A stretch of 54,342 nt of DNA, from the NCBI RefSeq assembly GCF_003732665.1, contig NZ_MOBP01000028.1, positions 1-54,342 on the forward strand, given 5' to 3'. The translations under genes were made by a program, and so were the position numbers. The notes under the pieces were generated by a model. The model was not told the DNA's origin, made no database searches, and was given only the letters and a program-made list of their open reading frames with translations. This document shows, piece by piece, positions 1-7,708 of the stretch (the first letter of the stretch is position 1; the number at the start of each line of letters is the position of its first letter). The stretch is from Pseudomonas frederiksbergensis. GTDB lineage: Bacteria; Pseudomonadota; Gammaproteobacteria; Pseudomonadales; Pseudomonadaceae.

Positions 1-131
1 CTGATACATCGCAAGAACAGTGCCATCAGGGTGAGTCGCAGTTTATGTGCCGTTTTGTAGCGGTTTTGACATGTATGCGCTGCGACAAGGATTGCCGGGA
101 GCGGCAATTTATTGCCGCTTGGTACCCCAAA

Positions 132-228
132 CCCCTGTGGGAGCGGGCTTGCTCGCGAAGGCGGTGTGTCAGGCAATATTTTTTTGACTGACACACCGCC
201 TTCGCGAGCAAGCCCGCTCCCACAGGGG
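132..228. repeat. REPIN (group I REP doublet)
   Basis: Two inverted REP arms of 40 bases (132-171 and 189-228) match perfectly around a 17-base A/T-rich centre. Each arm carries the core GTGGGAGCGGGCTTGCTCGC. It lies just 3' of the minus-strand yajD gene and could fold as a very stable hairpin there. A 9-base inverted repeat (100-108 / 111-119) sits next to it. No gene is visible in 1-241; the short ORFs there are translations of the REP. Confidence 0.95.
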
Positions 229-241
229 ATGGTGGAAACTC

Positions 242-616
242 TCAGTCTTCTTCTTTTTTCATCAACCCGGCCAGTGCCGCAAACGGGTTATGCGTCGCCT
301 TGGCGATTTTCGGCGTGCTGAGTGAGCCTTCGTGGAAATACTGCTGGTCGGTGTAGCGCGAGTGTTCGTTGTCGTGGCAATACAGGCACAACAGTTCCCA
401 GTTCGAGCCGTCCTGTGGGTTGTTGTCGTGGTTGTGGTCGCGGTGGTGCACGGTCAGTTCGCTCAGGCGCTTGCCGGAGAATTCACGGGCGCAGCGGCCG
501 CACACGTGCGGGTACATTTTCAGGGCCTTGTCGCGGTAACCCATTTCCTTGTCGCGCTGGTTGTCGGCGAGGATGCGATCCAGCTTCGAGGTATTGGTCG
601 GGGTGGACGAACTCAT
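242..616 (-). CDS. yajD: YajD-type HNH nuclease
   Basis: Small (124 aa) HNH-family endonuclease-like protein of the YajD family. Two CxxC pairs (C39-C42 and C77-C80) look like a structural zinc site. The HNH core is H57-H58 with a downstream Asn at about 72 and His at 81 and 85. No signal peptide or membrane segment is visible, so it should be cytoplasmic. The ATG at 616 is preceded by an AAGGTGA ribosome binding site at good spacing. YajD is widely conserved in gamma-proteobacteria but its cellular substrate is not established. The metal/HNH residues say nuclease; the target is unknown. Confidence 0.88.
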   Translation of the reverse strand: MSSSTPTNTSKLDRILADNQRDKEMGYRDKALKMYPHVCGRCAREFSGKRLSELTVHHRDHNHDNNPQDGSNWELLCLYCHDNEHSRYTDQQYFHEGSLSTPKIAKATHNPFAALAGLMKKEED

Positions 617-664
617 GGGTTCACCTTTGTAAAAGACTAATGACGGTTATGACTTGAGTTTAGC

Positions 665-1351
665 TCAGCCCTTGAGCTTCTCGGCAATCCAGATGGTGTG
701 ACGTGTGCCTTTGTTGCCGTGGGCGAAGACCTGGACTTCTTCGGCCTTGAAACCGGCCTTCTTCAATTTGTCGGAAAACTGCTTGTCGGCGCTGGCCGAC
801 CACACCGCCAGCACGCCTTTGGGGCGCAGGGCCTTGGCGCAGGCGCTCAGGCCGCCGGACGAGTAGAGCCAACTGTTGGCGCGCTGGGTCAGGCCTTCGG
901 GGCCATTGTCGACGTCGAGCATGATCGCGTCGAAACCCTGGGGCTCGGCTTGCAGCACTTTGGCCACGTCTTCCATGCGGATCACTGTGCGCGGGTCGAG
1001 CAACGGGTTGCCGGCCTTCTCGCCCAGCGGTCCGCGATTCCACTCGACCACGCCGGGCACCAGTTCGGCGACCACCACTTCAGCGGTCTTGCCCAGGTGC
1101 TTGAGGGCCGAGGCGAGGGTGAAGCCCATGCCCAGACCACCGATCAACACGCGGGAGTTCGGCCGGCCGGCGACCTTGCGGCACGGAATCTCGGCCAGGG
1201 CGTCTTCGGAGCCGTGCATGCGGGTGTTCATCAGTTGCCCGCCGTCGCCACCCTGGATCTTGATGACGAAATCCTCGCCGTATTCGAACAGGCACAGGGC
1301 ACCGCCGTTTTCAGGGATGGGGGCGGTGTCGAGCAGAACGAAACGTTTCAT
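665..1351 (-). CDS. spermidine-synthase-like SAM-dependent protein
   Basis: A 228-aa protein with the Rossmann fold of the spermidine synthase/methyltransferase family. The glycine-rich SAM loop GGLGMGF is at 71-77, an acidic strand end ELVP at 96-99, and LDVDNGPEG at 145-153. It lacks the N-terminal beta domain of true SpeE and I do not see a clear putrescine-binding Asp pair. It may therefore be a methyltransferase or another SAM-binding enzyme rather than a polyamine synthase. The frame stays open upstream to 1714, but that part overlaps a convergent gene and lacks a ribosome site. The start at 1351 (MKRFVLL) matches the family N-terminus. Confidence 0.8.
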   Translation of the reverse strand: MKRFVLLDTAPIPENGGALCLFEYGEDFVIKIQGGDGGQLMNTRMHGSEDALAEIPCRKVAGRPNSRVLIGGLGMGFTLASALKHLGKTAEVVVAELVPGVVEWNRGPLGEKAGNPLLDPRTVIRMEDVAKVLQAEPQGFDAIMLDVDNGPEGLTQRANSWLYSSGGLSACAKALRPKGVLAVWSASADKQFSDKLKKAGFKAEEVQVFAHGNKGTRHTIWIAEKLKG

Positions 1352-1439
1352 GGCAGGCTCTTGGAAAAAATTGGCATAAGGCAAACGGACGCGGTTGGGA
1401 GTAGCCTGCAAACAGACAACAAGGCCAACGGAGCCATTG

Positions 1440-1730
1440 ATGAAGCGCACCATTCTAACGGTCATTGCCTTGGCCGCGCTCTCGATAACTGCAGTGCAGG
1501 CCCAGGAGCAGCAAACCATTCCCGTCACGCCGGCGCCGATGCCCGGTTCGCCCGGCACCGCGACCCCCACACCGTACCCGCAAATCACCCCCACCAGCGT
1601 GCCCCGCACCGGCCCTGGCAGCGGCGGTCCACCCCTGGTGCCGATTGAAATGCCCAGCCCACCGACCAAGGACCAACCATTGCCGGGCCTTGAGCCGAAC
1701 AGCACGAAAAGCAAATCGCCGGGGGGTTAA
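1440..1730 (+). CDS. secreted proline-rich small protein
   Basis: A 96-aa protein with a Sec signal peptide: Lys-Arg start, hydrophobic core at about 4-17, and a cleavage site after AVQA near residue 21. The mature part is low complexity, dominated by Pro, Thr, Gly and Ser, with repeated P-T-P and P-S-P spacing and no Cys. GGAG precedes the ATG at 1440 by 7 bases. The 3' end overlaps the convergent cNMP-binding gene by 4 bases. I recognise no family. It is probably an unfolded periplasmic or envelope protein, and function cannot be read from the sequence. Confidence 0.65.
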   Translation: MKRTILTVIALAALSITAVQAQEQQTIPVTPAPMPGSPGTATPTPYPQITPTSVPRTGPGSGGPPLVPIEMPSPPTKDQPLPGLEPNSTKSKSPGG

Positions 1731-2200
1731 ACCTGTTGCGAAAGTAACTGCCCGTCGGCCATGCGCAGGCGTTTGGACAGGGAAACGGCGAGGGCGCGGA
1801 TGATCTTGGCGGCGATCTTTGGCGCGTCGTTGAGCATCTTTTCCAGCGAATCCTTGCCCAGGTTGAGCAACTGGCAGTTGCTCGCCGCCACACAACTGGC
1901 CGAGCGCCGCTCGCCGTCGAGCACGGCCATCTCGCCGAACGCCCGACCGCTGCGCAGGGTGGCCATGATCACCGTTTGCTCGTCGCTGTTGGTCTTCTGC
2001 ACCGACACCTGGCCGGTGTGGATGATGCACATGAAACTGCCGACATCGCCCTCGTGGAAGATTTCCTCGCCCTGGGCGATGGTGCTGATGCTGAAATAGC
2101 CGGACGCGGCGGCGAAGTCGGCGGGCAGCAGTTGATCGAACAGGCCGCAGTCCATCAGCCAGTCGCGGATTTCGTTGTTCAGTAAGGTCGGTTCTGACAT
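1727..2200 (-). CDS. cyclic-nucleotide-binding domain protein
   Basis: A 157-aa single-domain protein of the Crp-type cNMP-binding fold. The beta-roll spans about residues 20-130. The phosphate-binding cassette signature FGE at 88-90 is followed by Arg98-Arg99 in the expected place for binding the cyclic phosphate. There is no helix-turn-helix after the domain, so it is not a Crp-like DNA-binding regulator. It more likely senses cAMP or c-di-GMP, or acts through a partner. The ATG at 2200 has only a weak ribosome site. A REPIN separates it from opdB downstream on the map, and no partner gene is adjacent. Confidence 0.82.
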   Translation of the reverse strand: MSEPTLLNNEIRDWLMDCGLFDQLLPADFAAASGYFSISTIAQGEEIFHEGDVGSFMCIIHTGQVSVQKTNSDEQTVIMATLRSGRAFGEMAVLDGERRSASCVAASNCQLLNLGKDSLEKMLNDAPKIAAKIIRALAVSLSKRLRMADGQLLSQQV

Positions 2201-2244
2201 GTCGTCACGGTCTTTTTTGTTTTTTTGCTGAATGATGCTCGTAT

Positions 2245-2343
2245 CCCTGTAGGAGCGAGGCTTGCCCGCGAAGGCGGCGTGTCAGCCAACATAGATGTTG
2301 AATGTTGCGGCCTCTTCGCGGGCAAGCCTCGCTCCTACAAGGG
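2245..2343. repeat. REPIN (group II REP doublet)
   Basis: Inverted arms with the second REP core (TAGGAGCGAGGCTTGCCCGC) face each other around a short centre. It differs from the group I core by GTGGG to GTAGG and GCTCGC to GCCCGC changes. The arms are imperfect near the centre (GGCGGCGTGTCA versus GTTGCGGCC). It lies between two minus-strand genes. Confidence 0.93.
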
Positions 2344-2389
2344 TAGGTCGGCGTACGGGATTTAAGACCCGTACACCGAGCCAAGTTCC

Positions 2390-4444
2390 TCAGGCAATGC
2401 CCAAAACCTGGAAAACAAATGCGTATTCGAGGGCTACGTCACGTAATCCCTGGTAACGCCCGCTCATCCCGCCATGCCCGGCGCCCAGTTCGGTCTTGAG
2501 CAGCAGCAGGTTGTCATCGGTTTTGCTCGCCCGTAGTTTCGCCACCCACTTGGCCGCTTCCCAGTACTGCACGCGACTGTCGTTGTAGCCGGCGATCACC
2601 AGGGTCGCCGGGTACGCCTGGGCTGTGACGTTTTCGTACGGGGCGTAAGCCTTGATCCGATCATAGACGTCCGGCTCTTCGGGATTGCCCCATTCGTCGT
2701 ATTCGGTGACGGTCAGTGGCAGGTCCGGGTCGAGCATGGTGTTGAGCACATCGACGAACGGCACCTCGGCAATCGCCGCCGCGAACAGCTCCGGACGCTG
2801 ATTCAGCACCGCGCCGATCAGCAAACCCCCGGCGCTGCCGCCGCTGATCGCTAGTTGTTGCGAAGTGGTGAAACCGTTGGCGATCAAATGCTCGGCGCAG
2901 GCGATGAAGTCGCTGAAGGTGTTGTGCTTGTGTTCCTGTTTGCCGGCGCGATACCAGGCCTCGCCCAATTCACCGCCGCCCCGTACATGAGCGATGGCGA
3001 AGGCTACGCCGCGATCCAGCAGGCTCAGGCGCGCGTGGGAGAACCACGGGTCGAGGCTTTCGCCGTAAGCGCCGTAGCCGTAGAGGTACAGCGGCGTCGG
3101 CTTGCCGAGGAATTCGCGTTTGACCACCAGGCTGATCGGCACCTGCGTCCCGTCCGGCGCGGTCGCCCACAGGCGTTGGCTGACGTAGGCATCGGCGTCG
3201 AACGGGCCGAGCACCGGAGTTTCCTTGAGGACTTTCTGCTCGACCGTGGCCAGGTCCAGTTGACGCACCTGCGCCGGGCGATTCAACGCCTCATAACGCA
3301 GGCGAATCCTGTCGCTGACGAATTCCAGGCTGTTTTGCACATGCAGGCTGTAGGCCGCGTCCGGCAATTGCACGCGATAAGGCGCCAGGCCTTGTGGGCG
3401 CACCTCGATGATCGGCAAGCCGCCTTCGCGCAGGCTCAGGGTCACGGCTTCGACGTTCAGGCTCAGACCTTCGATCATCACCGTGTCGCTGTGGGGAATC
3501 AGGTTCTGCCAATCGGCCTCGGTTGGCGCCACGCCGGTGTCGGCGGCGGTGTACAGGGCGAAGTTGATGCCGTCGCGGTTGCTGCGGATGAACCACGTCC
3601 ACTGGCCATCGAGGGCGCCGTGATCGACGTCGTACTCGTGGTCTTCGACCCGGGGTGCCAGGCAGGTGAAGGCCTGGTGCGGCTGGAAGGCGTCGAGCAC
3701 CCAGACTTCGCTGGTGGTCTTGCTGCCCAGGGACAGCAGCAATTGCTGTTCGGAGCTGGAGCGGTAGCAATGCAGGAAGAAACGGCCGTCCGGCTCATGG
3801 AACACTTCTTCGGCCGCCGTGCCGTCCAGGCGATAGCGCATCAGCTTGTGCGGGCGATGGGTGTCGTCCAGTTCGCCGAAGAACAGGGTCAGGCTGTCGT
3901 TGGCCCAGGTCATGCTGCCGTCGCAGTCCTCGAACGCCAGTTCGCTGACACGGCCGCTGGATAATTCCTTCACGAACAGCGTGTAAGTCTCATCGCCCGT
4001 GGTGTCGAGGCTGTAGGCCAGGCGCTGGTGATCGGGGCTGATGCTGAAGGCGCCGAGGGAGAAAAAGCCGCCGTTGGCCAGTTCGTTCGGGTCCAGCAGC
4101 AGGTGTTCCTGGCTTTCGTCGATGAGCAGGCTGTCATCCGCCGGGCGTGGGCAGCGGTAATGACGAGCGTATTCATCACCCGCCGTGGTGCGCGTGTAAT
4201 ACAGGTACGGCCCCCACGGTGAGGGCAGGGACAGGTCGGTTTCGAGAATCCGGCCCTTGATCTCTTCGAACAGGGTTTCGCGCAACCCGGCCTGATCGGC
4301 GGTTTGCGCTTCTTGATAGCTGTTTTCAGCCTTCAGGTAGTCGAGCACCGCGTCGGTGTCGCGCTCCTGGAGCCAGGCATACGGGTCGACCCCTTCGGCC
4401 TTGCGGGCAATCGGGGCGCTGGTGACGTTGGCGGATAAGGGCAT
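2390..4444 (-). CDS. opdB: oligopeptidase B (S9A serine peptidase)
   Basis: A 684-aa prolyl-oligopeptidase-family serine peptidase that cleaves short peptides after basic residues. The N-terminal half is a seven-bladed beta-propeller gate and the C-terminal third is the alpha/beta hydrolase. The catalytic triad is Ser537 in GGSAGG, Asp622 in GYNDSRV and His657 in GAGHGG. These are offset by 5 from the E. coli PtrB triad, so the length is standard. The open frame extends to 4576 only because it reads through a REPIN. The start at 4444 (MPLSANV) is the credible one. No signal peptide is present, so it is cytoplasmic. P. aeruginosa has a comparable oligopeptidase. Confidence 0.93.
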   Translation of the reverse strand: MPLSANVTSAPIARKAEGVDPYAWLQERDTDAVLDYLKAENSYQEAQTADQAGLRETLFEEIKGRILETDLSLPSPWGPYLYYTRTTAGDEYARHYRCPRPADDSLLIDESQEHLLLDPNELANGGFFSLGAFSISPDHQRLAYSLDTTGDETYTLFVKELSSGRVSELAFEDCDGSMTWANDSLTLFFGELDDTHRPHKLMRYRLDGTAAEEVFHEPDGRFFLHCYRSSSEQQLLLSLGSKTTSEVWVLDAFQPHQAFTCLAPRVEDHEYDVDHGALDGQWTWFIRSNRDGINFALYTAADTGVAPTEADWQNLIPHSDTVMIEGLSLNVEAVTLSLREGGLPIIEVRPQGLAPYRVQLPDAAYSLHVQNSLEFVSDRIRLRYEALNRPAQVRQLDLATVEQKVLKETPVLGPFDADAYVSQRLWATAPDGTQVPISLVVKREFLGKPTPLYLYGYGAYGESLDPWFSHARLSLLDRGVAFAIAHVRGGGELGEAWYRAGKQEHKHNTFSDFIACAEHLIANGFTTSQQLAISGGSAGGLLIGAVLNQRPELFAAAIAEVPFVDVLNTMLDPDLPLTVTEYDEWGNPEEPDVYDRIKAYAPYENVTAQAYPATLVIAGYNDSRVQYWEAAKWVAKLRASKTDDNLLLLKTELGAGHGGMSGRYQGLRDVALEYAFVFQVLGIA

Positions 4445-4495
4445 GAAGGGCTCTCGGACAATGTACGGAATAGAGGGCTTGGCAACCTGTGGGAG

Positions 4496-4580
4496 CGGGC
4501 TTGATCGCGAAGGGGCCAGCACATTCAGCATCAATGTTGACTGATCCACCGCTTTCGCGAGCAAGCCCGCTCCCACAGGG
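4496..4580. repeat. REPIN (group I) in a divergent promoter region
   Basis: Group I arms face each other. The left arm has one change from the consensus core (GGCTTGATCGCG). The element sits between the divergent starts of opdB (4444) and the 4671 membrane-protein gene. It therefore occupies the space where both promoters should be, which is unusual because most REPINs are 3' of genes. Confidence 0.93.
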
Positions 4581-4670
4581 TCTGTGTGTAGCAGACTGGT
4601 ATTGGGACAAGCCGGACAGGCGAAAAGTCGTTACTATAAGCGCCTCTTTGCCTGCCTTGCCATGGACACC

Positions 4671-5159
4671 ATGACCGAGAACGACTATCTGATCGCTTGG
4701 GGCCTCTACGCCTTTGCCGCTTTAGGCTGCCTGTTGGTGTGGATGCGCCTGACCCGCTGGATGTGGCGCTATCTGCGCGAGCCGCTGCGGCTGCTGGTGG
4801 CGGTGTTGCTGTTCAGCCCGACCATCATCGATCCGGTGAAGGAAAAGGTCGCCCCGGCCATCGCCATTACTGCCCTGGACCTGGCGTTCAAGGTGGGCAA
4901 CAACGCCTGGCGGGCGATTTCCGATCTGTTCATGTACGGCATGATTGCCTTCGGCCTGTACCTGATTTTCGTGCTGATCCGCTTTCCTATCGAGCGTGCG
5001 TCAAACGCCCGCAAGGAACAGGCGGCCGCCGCTAAAGCCGCGATCAAGCCCGACGACTATGAAGACGAGCAACCGTTCGGCGTGGCCGGCGATGATCGCT
5101 ATGGCCGTCCGCCGATCCCGAACAACCCCCAGCGTTCGCGCATCGAACCGCGTTTGTAA
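4671..5159 (+). CDS. small inner-membrane protein of unknown function
   Basis: A 162-aa protein with three likely membrane segments (about 6-25, 38-52 and 85-104). The C-terminal half is hydrophilic, acidic and Pro-rich, with a D-rich stretch then basic residues, and is probably cytoplasmic. An alternative ATG at 4662 adds three residues; neither has a strong ribosome site. It is followed after 32 bases by a glutamine amidotransferase and then a DUF2937 gene on the same strand, suggesting a three-gene transcript. I do not recognise a named family. Confidence 0.78.
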   Translation: MTENDYLIAWGLYAFAALGCLLVWMRLTRWMWRYLREPLRLLVAVLLFSPTIIDPVKEKVAPAIAITALDLAFKVGNNAWRAISDLFMYGMIAFGLYLIFVLIRFPIERASNARKEQAAAAKAAIKPDDYEDEQPFGVAGDDRYGRPPIPNNPQRSRIEPRL

Positions 5160-5191
5160 CCTTGCCCCAGCATTGAAGCGAGAGTCCGAGC

Positions 5192-5968
5192 ATGTGTGAG
5201 TTATTGGGCATGAGCGCCAATGTCCCGACCGATATCGTGTTCAGCTTCACCGGGCTGATGCAGCGCGGCGGGCGTACCGGGCCGCATCGTGACGGTTGGG
5301 GCATCGCCTTCTACGAAGGCCGGGGCCTGCGCCTGTTCCAGGACCCGGCGGCGAGTTGCGAGTCGGAAGTGGCGAACCTGGTGCAACGCTATCCGATCAA
5401 GAGCGAAGTGGTGATCGGGCACATCCGCCAGGCCAACGTCGGCAAGGTCTGCCTGTCCAACACCCACCCGTTCGTGCGTGAGCTGTGGGGGCGCAACTGG
5501 TGTTTCGCCCACAATGGCCAGCTCGCGGACTTCGAACCGATCAAGAGTTTCTACCGCCCGGTCGGCGATACCGACAGCGAAGCGGCGTTCTGCGACCTGC
5601 TCAACCGCGTGCGCGCCGCGTTCCCGGAACCGGTAGAGATCGAAGAGCTGCTGCCGGACCTGGTGGCCGCCTGCGCCGAATACCGCAGCAAAGGCGTGTT
5701 CAACTGCCTGCTCAGCGATGGCGACTGGCTGTTCTGCTATTGCTCGACCAAACTGGCCCAGATCACCCGCCGCGCCCCGTTCGGCCCGGCACGCCTGAAA
5801 GACGTCGATGTGATCGTCGACTTCCAGGCTGAAACCACGCCCAACGACGTGGTTACGGTGATCGCCACCGAGCCCCTGACCGAAAACGAAACCTGGACCC
5901 GCTACGAACCGGGCCAATGGAGCCTCTGGCGACGCGGTGAATGCGTCAGCCAGGGCAAGACCGAATAA
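5192..5968 (+). CDS. class II glutamine amidotransferase (YafJ-like)
   Basis: A 258-aa Ntn-type glutamine amidotransferase domain standing alone. The nucleophile would be Cys2, exposed after removal of Met. HIRQAN at 77-82 and FAHNGQL at 105-111 form the glutamine and oxyanion sites typical of the GlmS/PurF/YafJ class. There is no second synthase domain, so the ammonia acceptor is unknown. Homologues are annotated as putative amidotransferase YafJ. Close spacing on both sides (32 and 12 bases) places it in a small operon with two membrane proteins. The domain is certain; the physiological reaction is not. Confidence 0.9.
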   Translation: MCELLGMSANVPTDIVFSFTGLMQRGGRTGPHRDGWGIAFYEGRGLRLFQDPAASCESEVANLVQRYPIKSEVVIGHIRQANVGKVCLSNTHPFVRELWGRNWCFAHNGQLADFEPIKSFYRPVGDTDSEAAFCDLLNRVRAAFPEPVEIEELLPDLVAACAEYRSKGVFNCLLSDGDWLFCYCSTKLAQITRRAPFGPARLKDVDVIVDFQAETTPNDVVTVIATEPLTENETWTRYEPGQWSLWRRGECVSQGKTE

Positions 5969-5980
5969 GGACTTACCCCC

Positions 5981-6523
5981 ATGTTGCTCAGTTATCTACG
6001 GCTGGTGTTGTTTGCGGCGGGCCTGTTGATCGGTGTCCAGGTGCCGGGGTTTATCAGCGACTACGCCAAGCGGGTCGAAGCGCACCTGATTGAAGCGCAG
6101 ACCGGTTTGAGTGGCTTCCAGGGCACCGCCAACCAATTTTTCAAGGGCGATATGCAGGCCTTGGTCGCCCATTACCGGGCCAGTGAAGACCCGATCTTTC
6201 GCAGCGACGCTGACAGCCTGAGCACCTTGCTCACCCGTCAATTGGCGTTGGATAAACAGTTCCAGGCGATGCAAGGCCCGTGGTACATCCGCTTCCTGCA
6301 AGTGGCGCTGGCCGCGGACCCGGACATCCGCAAGGAAACCTGGAACGGCTACAGCTACCAGATCCTGCTGACCCCGGCAGCGATGATCTGGGGCATGAGC
6401 GGCGCGTTGCTGCTGTCGTTTGGCATCGAATGCCTGTTCCGGCTGATCGACTGGGTGGTGCTGGGCGGCAAACGCCTGCGCCAGAGCCGGCCGATTGAAG
6501 ATCGGGATGTGCGCGGCCTCTAA
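5981..6523 (+). CDS. DUF2937 family membrane protein
   Basis: A 180-aa protein matching my recollection of the DUF2937 family. It has an N-terminal hydrophobic segment (about 3-22), a hydrophilic Gln/Ala-rich middle that is probably periplasmic (about 30-125), and a C-terminal membrane segment around 130-150 followed by a basic tail. The ATG is 12 bases after the amidotransferase stop, with AAGGA upstream. The topology resembles a small two-span protein exposing a helical domain outside the inner membrane. No catalytic motif is visible. A group II REPIN follows. Confidence 0.83.
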   Translation: MLLSYLRLVLFAAGLLIGVQVPGFISDYAKRVEAHLIEAQTGLSGFQGTANQFFKGDMQALVAHYRASEDPIFRSDADSLSTLLTRQLALDKQFQAMQGPWYIRFLQVALAADPDIRKETWNGYSYQILLTPAAMIWGMSGALLLSFGIECLFRLIDWVVLGGKRLRQSRPIEDRDVRGL

Positions 6524-6540
6524 AACCAAAGATCACTGCC

Positions 6541-6639
6541 CCCTGTAGGAGCGAGGCTTGCCCGCGAAGGCATCGTGTCAGTCGACATCGACGTTGTTTG
6601 ACACGACGCCTTCGCGGGCAAGCCTCGCTCCTACGAGGG
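6541..6639. repeat. REPIN (group II)
   Basis: Two TAGGAGCGAGGCTTGCCCGC arms face each other around a CGTGTCAG...TTGACACG centre. It lies between the ends of the convergent DUF2937 gene (plus) and the lysR gene at 6650 (minus). Confidence 0.94.
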
Positions 6640-6649
6640 CGGCGGTGTG

Positions 6650-7561
6650 TCAGGCCAGGACGATGTAGCGTTCACCCACCTTGCCCGCATACCCCTCCAG
6701 CACCTGCTGACTCAACGCCACAATCTCCTCGACCCATTCCACCCCGACCCGCCACGACACCACCACCTGCAAGTTCGGTGGCCGCTGGTCGATGGCCAGC
6801 AAGGTCAGTTCCCCCCGGGCCAGTTCCTCGGCCACCAGCACCGGCGGCAACGCGCCGATCCCAAAACCGTCCCTCAGCAACCGGGTAATCGCCGACACCG
6901 AGTTCACGCAGTTGAGCCGTGGCGTCATCACGCCATTGGCCTGCATCAGCGCCAAAATATCCTGGTGCGGATGGGAGTTTTTCGAATAGGTGATGATCCG
7001 CTCCCGGGCCAGGTCCGCCACCCCTGAATACTCGCGGTTGTAGATGGAATTGCTCGCCACGATCCAGCCCATCGGGTGGCTGGCCAGTTCCAGGCTGCGC
7101 ACACTTTCCTGGCGCAGCAGGTCGGTTTGCAGGATCAGGTCGAGAAAGCCTTTTTGCAGCTGATCGCAGAGGTTCAGCGAGGTATCGGCCACCAGCTCGA
7201 TTTCCACCAGCGGATAGTGATCCATCATCTGCGCAACCAACGGGCTGAGCCAGGTGTGAATCACCGTGTCCATCACACCGATGCGCACCCGTCCAACCTT
7301 GCTTGAGCGAGTCTCGATCGACTGCTTGAGCGCTTGCATGGTGTCCATCATCTGCTCGGCGTATTCGAGCACTTTCAAGCCTTCCGGGGTCAGGCTCACG
7401 CCCCGGGAATCACGCAGGAACAGCTTCACCCCCAGCTCGCTTTCGAGCACCGCGATGCGGCTGGAAATCGACGCCTGGGTGGTGAAGAGTTTGTCTGCGG
7501 TCAGGCGAAAACTCTTGAGTCGGGCGACCCAGACAAAGGTCTCGAGGAACTTCAGATTCAT
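6650..7561 (-). CDS. LysR-family regulator, likely of the pxp operon
   Basis: A 303-aa LysR-type transcriptional regulator. The winged HTH occupies about residues 1-60 (SFRLTADKLFTTQASISSR). The PBP2-like effector domain covers about 90-295. It is divergent from an MFS carrier and pxpABC, with 147 bases between the start codons, the classical arrangement for a regulator of the neighbouring operon. The inferred inducer is 5-oxoproline or a related pyrrolidone; nothing in the sequence proves it. Length and domain order are normal for the family. Confidence 0.9.
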   Translation of the reverse strand: MNLKFLETFVWVARLKSFRLTADKLFTTQASISSRIAVLESELGVKLFLRDSRGVSLTPEGLKVLEYAEQMMDTMQALKQSIETRSSKVGRVRIGVMDTVIHTWLSPLVAQMMDHYPLVEIELVADTSLNLCDQLQKGFLDLILQTDLLRQESVRSLELASHPMGWIVASNSIYNREYSGVADLARERIITYSKNSHPHQDILALMQANGVMTPRLNCVNSVSAITRLLRDGFGIGALPPVLVAEELARGELTLLAIDQRPPNLQVVVSWRVGVEWVEEIVALSQQVLEGYAGKVGERYIVLA

Positions 7562-7708
7562 GTCATCAACTTTTTCTTATGCCTAGGCCGGGTTTTTATT
7601 AGTTGGACGCAGCAGGGCCGGGCGCCCAAAAATCAGGCCATCCGGTTCCCACGATAGGCGTCGTCGGGGCTTCGAACAATACCAATAAAATTTGCACGGA
7701 GATTCGCC
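7562..7708. promoter_or_regulatory. divergent lysR / MFS-pxpABC control region
   Basis: These 147 bases separate the start codons of the lysR gene and the MFS gene and must hold both promoters and any LysR operator. An A/T-rich tract (ACTTTTTCTTATG near 7567) lies close to the regulator and another (ACCAATAAAATTTG near 7680) just before the CGGAGA ribosome site of the MFS gene. I cannot assign exact -35/-10 boxes. Confidence 0.45.

Noticed and set aside
26..321. Short ORFs in the first 320 bases
   Set aside because: They are read from REP arms and have no family resemblance or ribosome site.
665..1351. True spermidine synthase (speE)
   Set aside because: The N-terminal domain and a clear putrescine site are missing, so only a spermidine-synthase-like fold is supported.
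4445..4576. N-terminal extension of opdB (MGAGLLAKA...)
   Set aside because: These residues are a translation of a REPIN arm; the same MGAGLLAKA start recurs at every group I REP.
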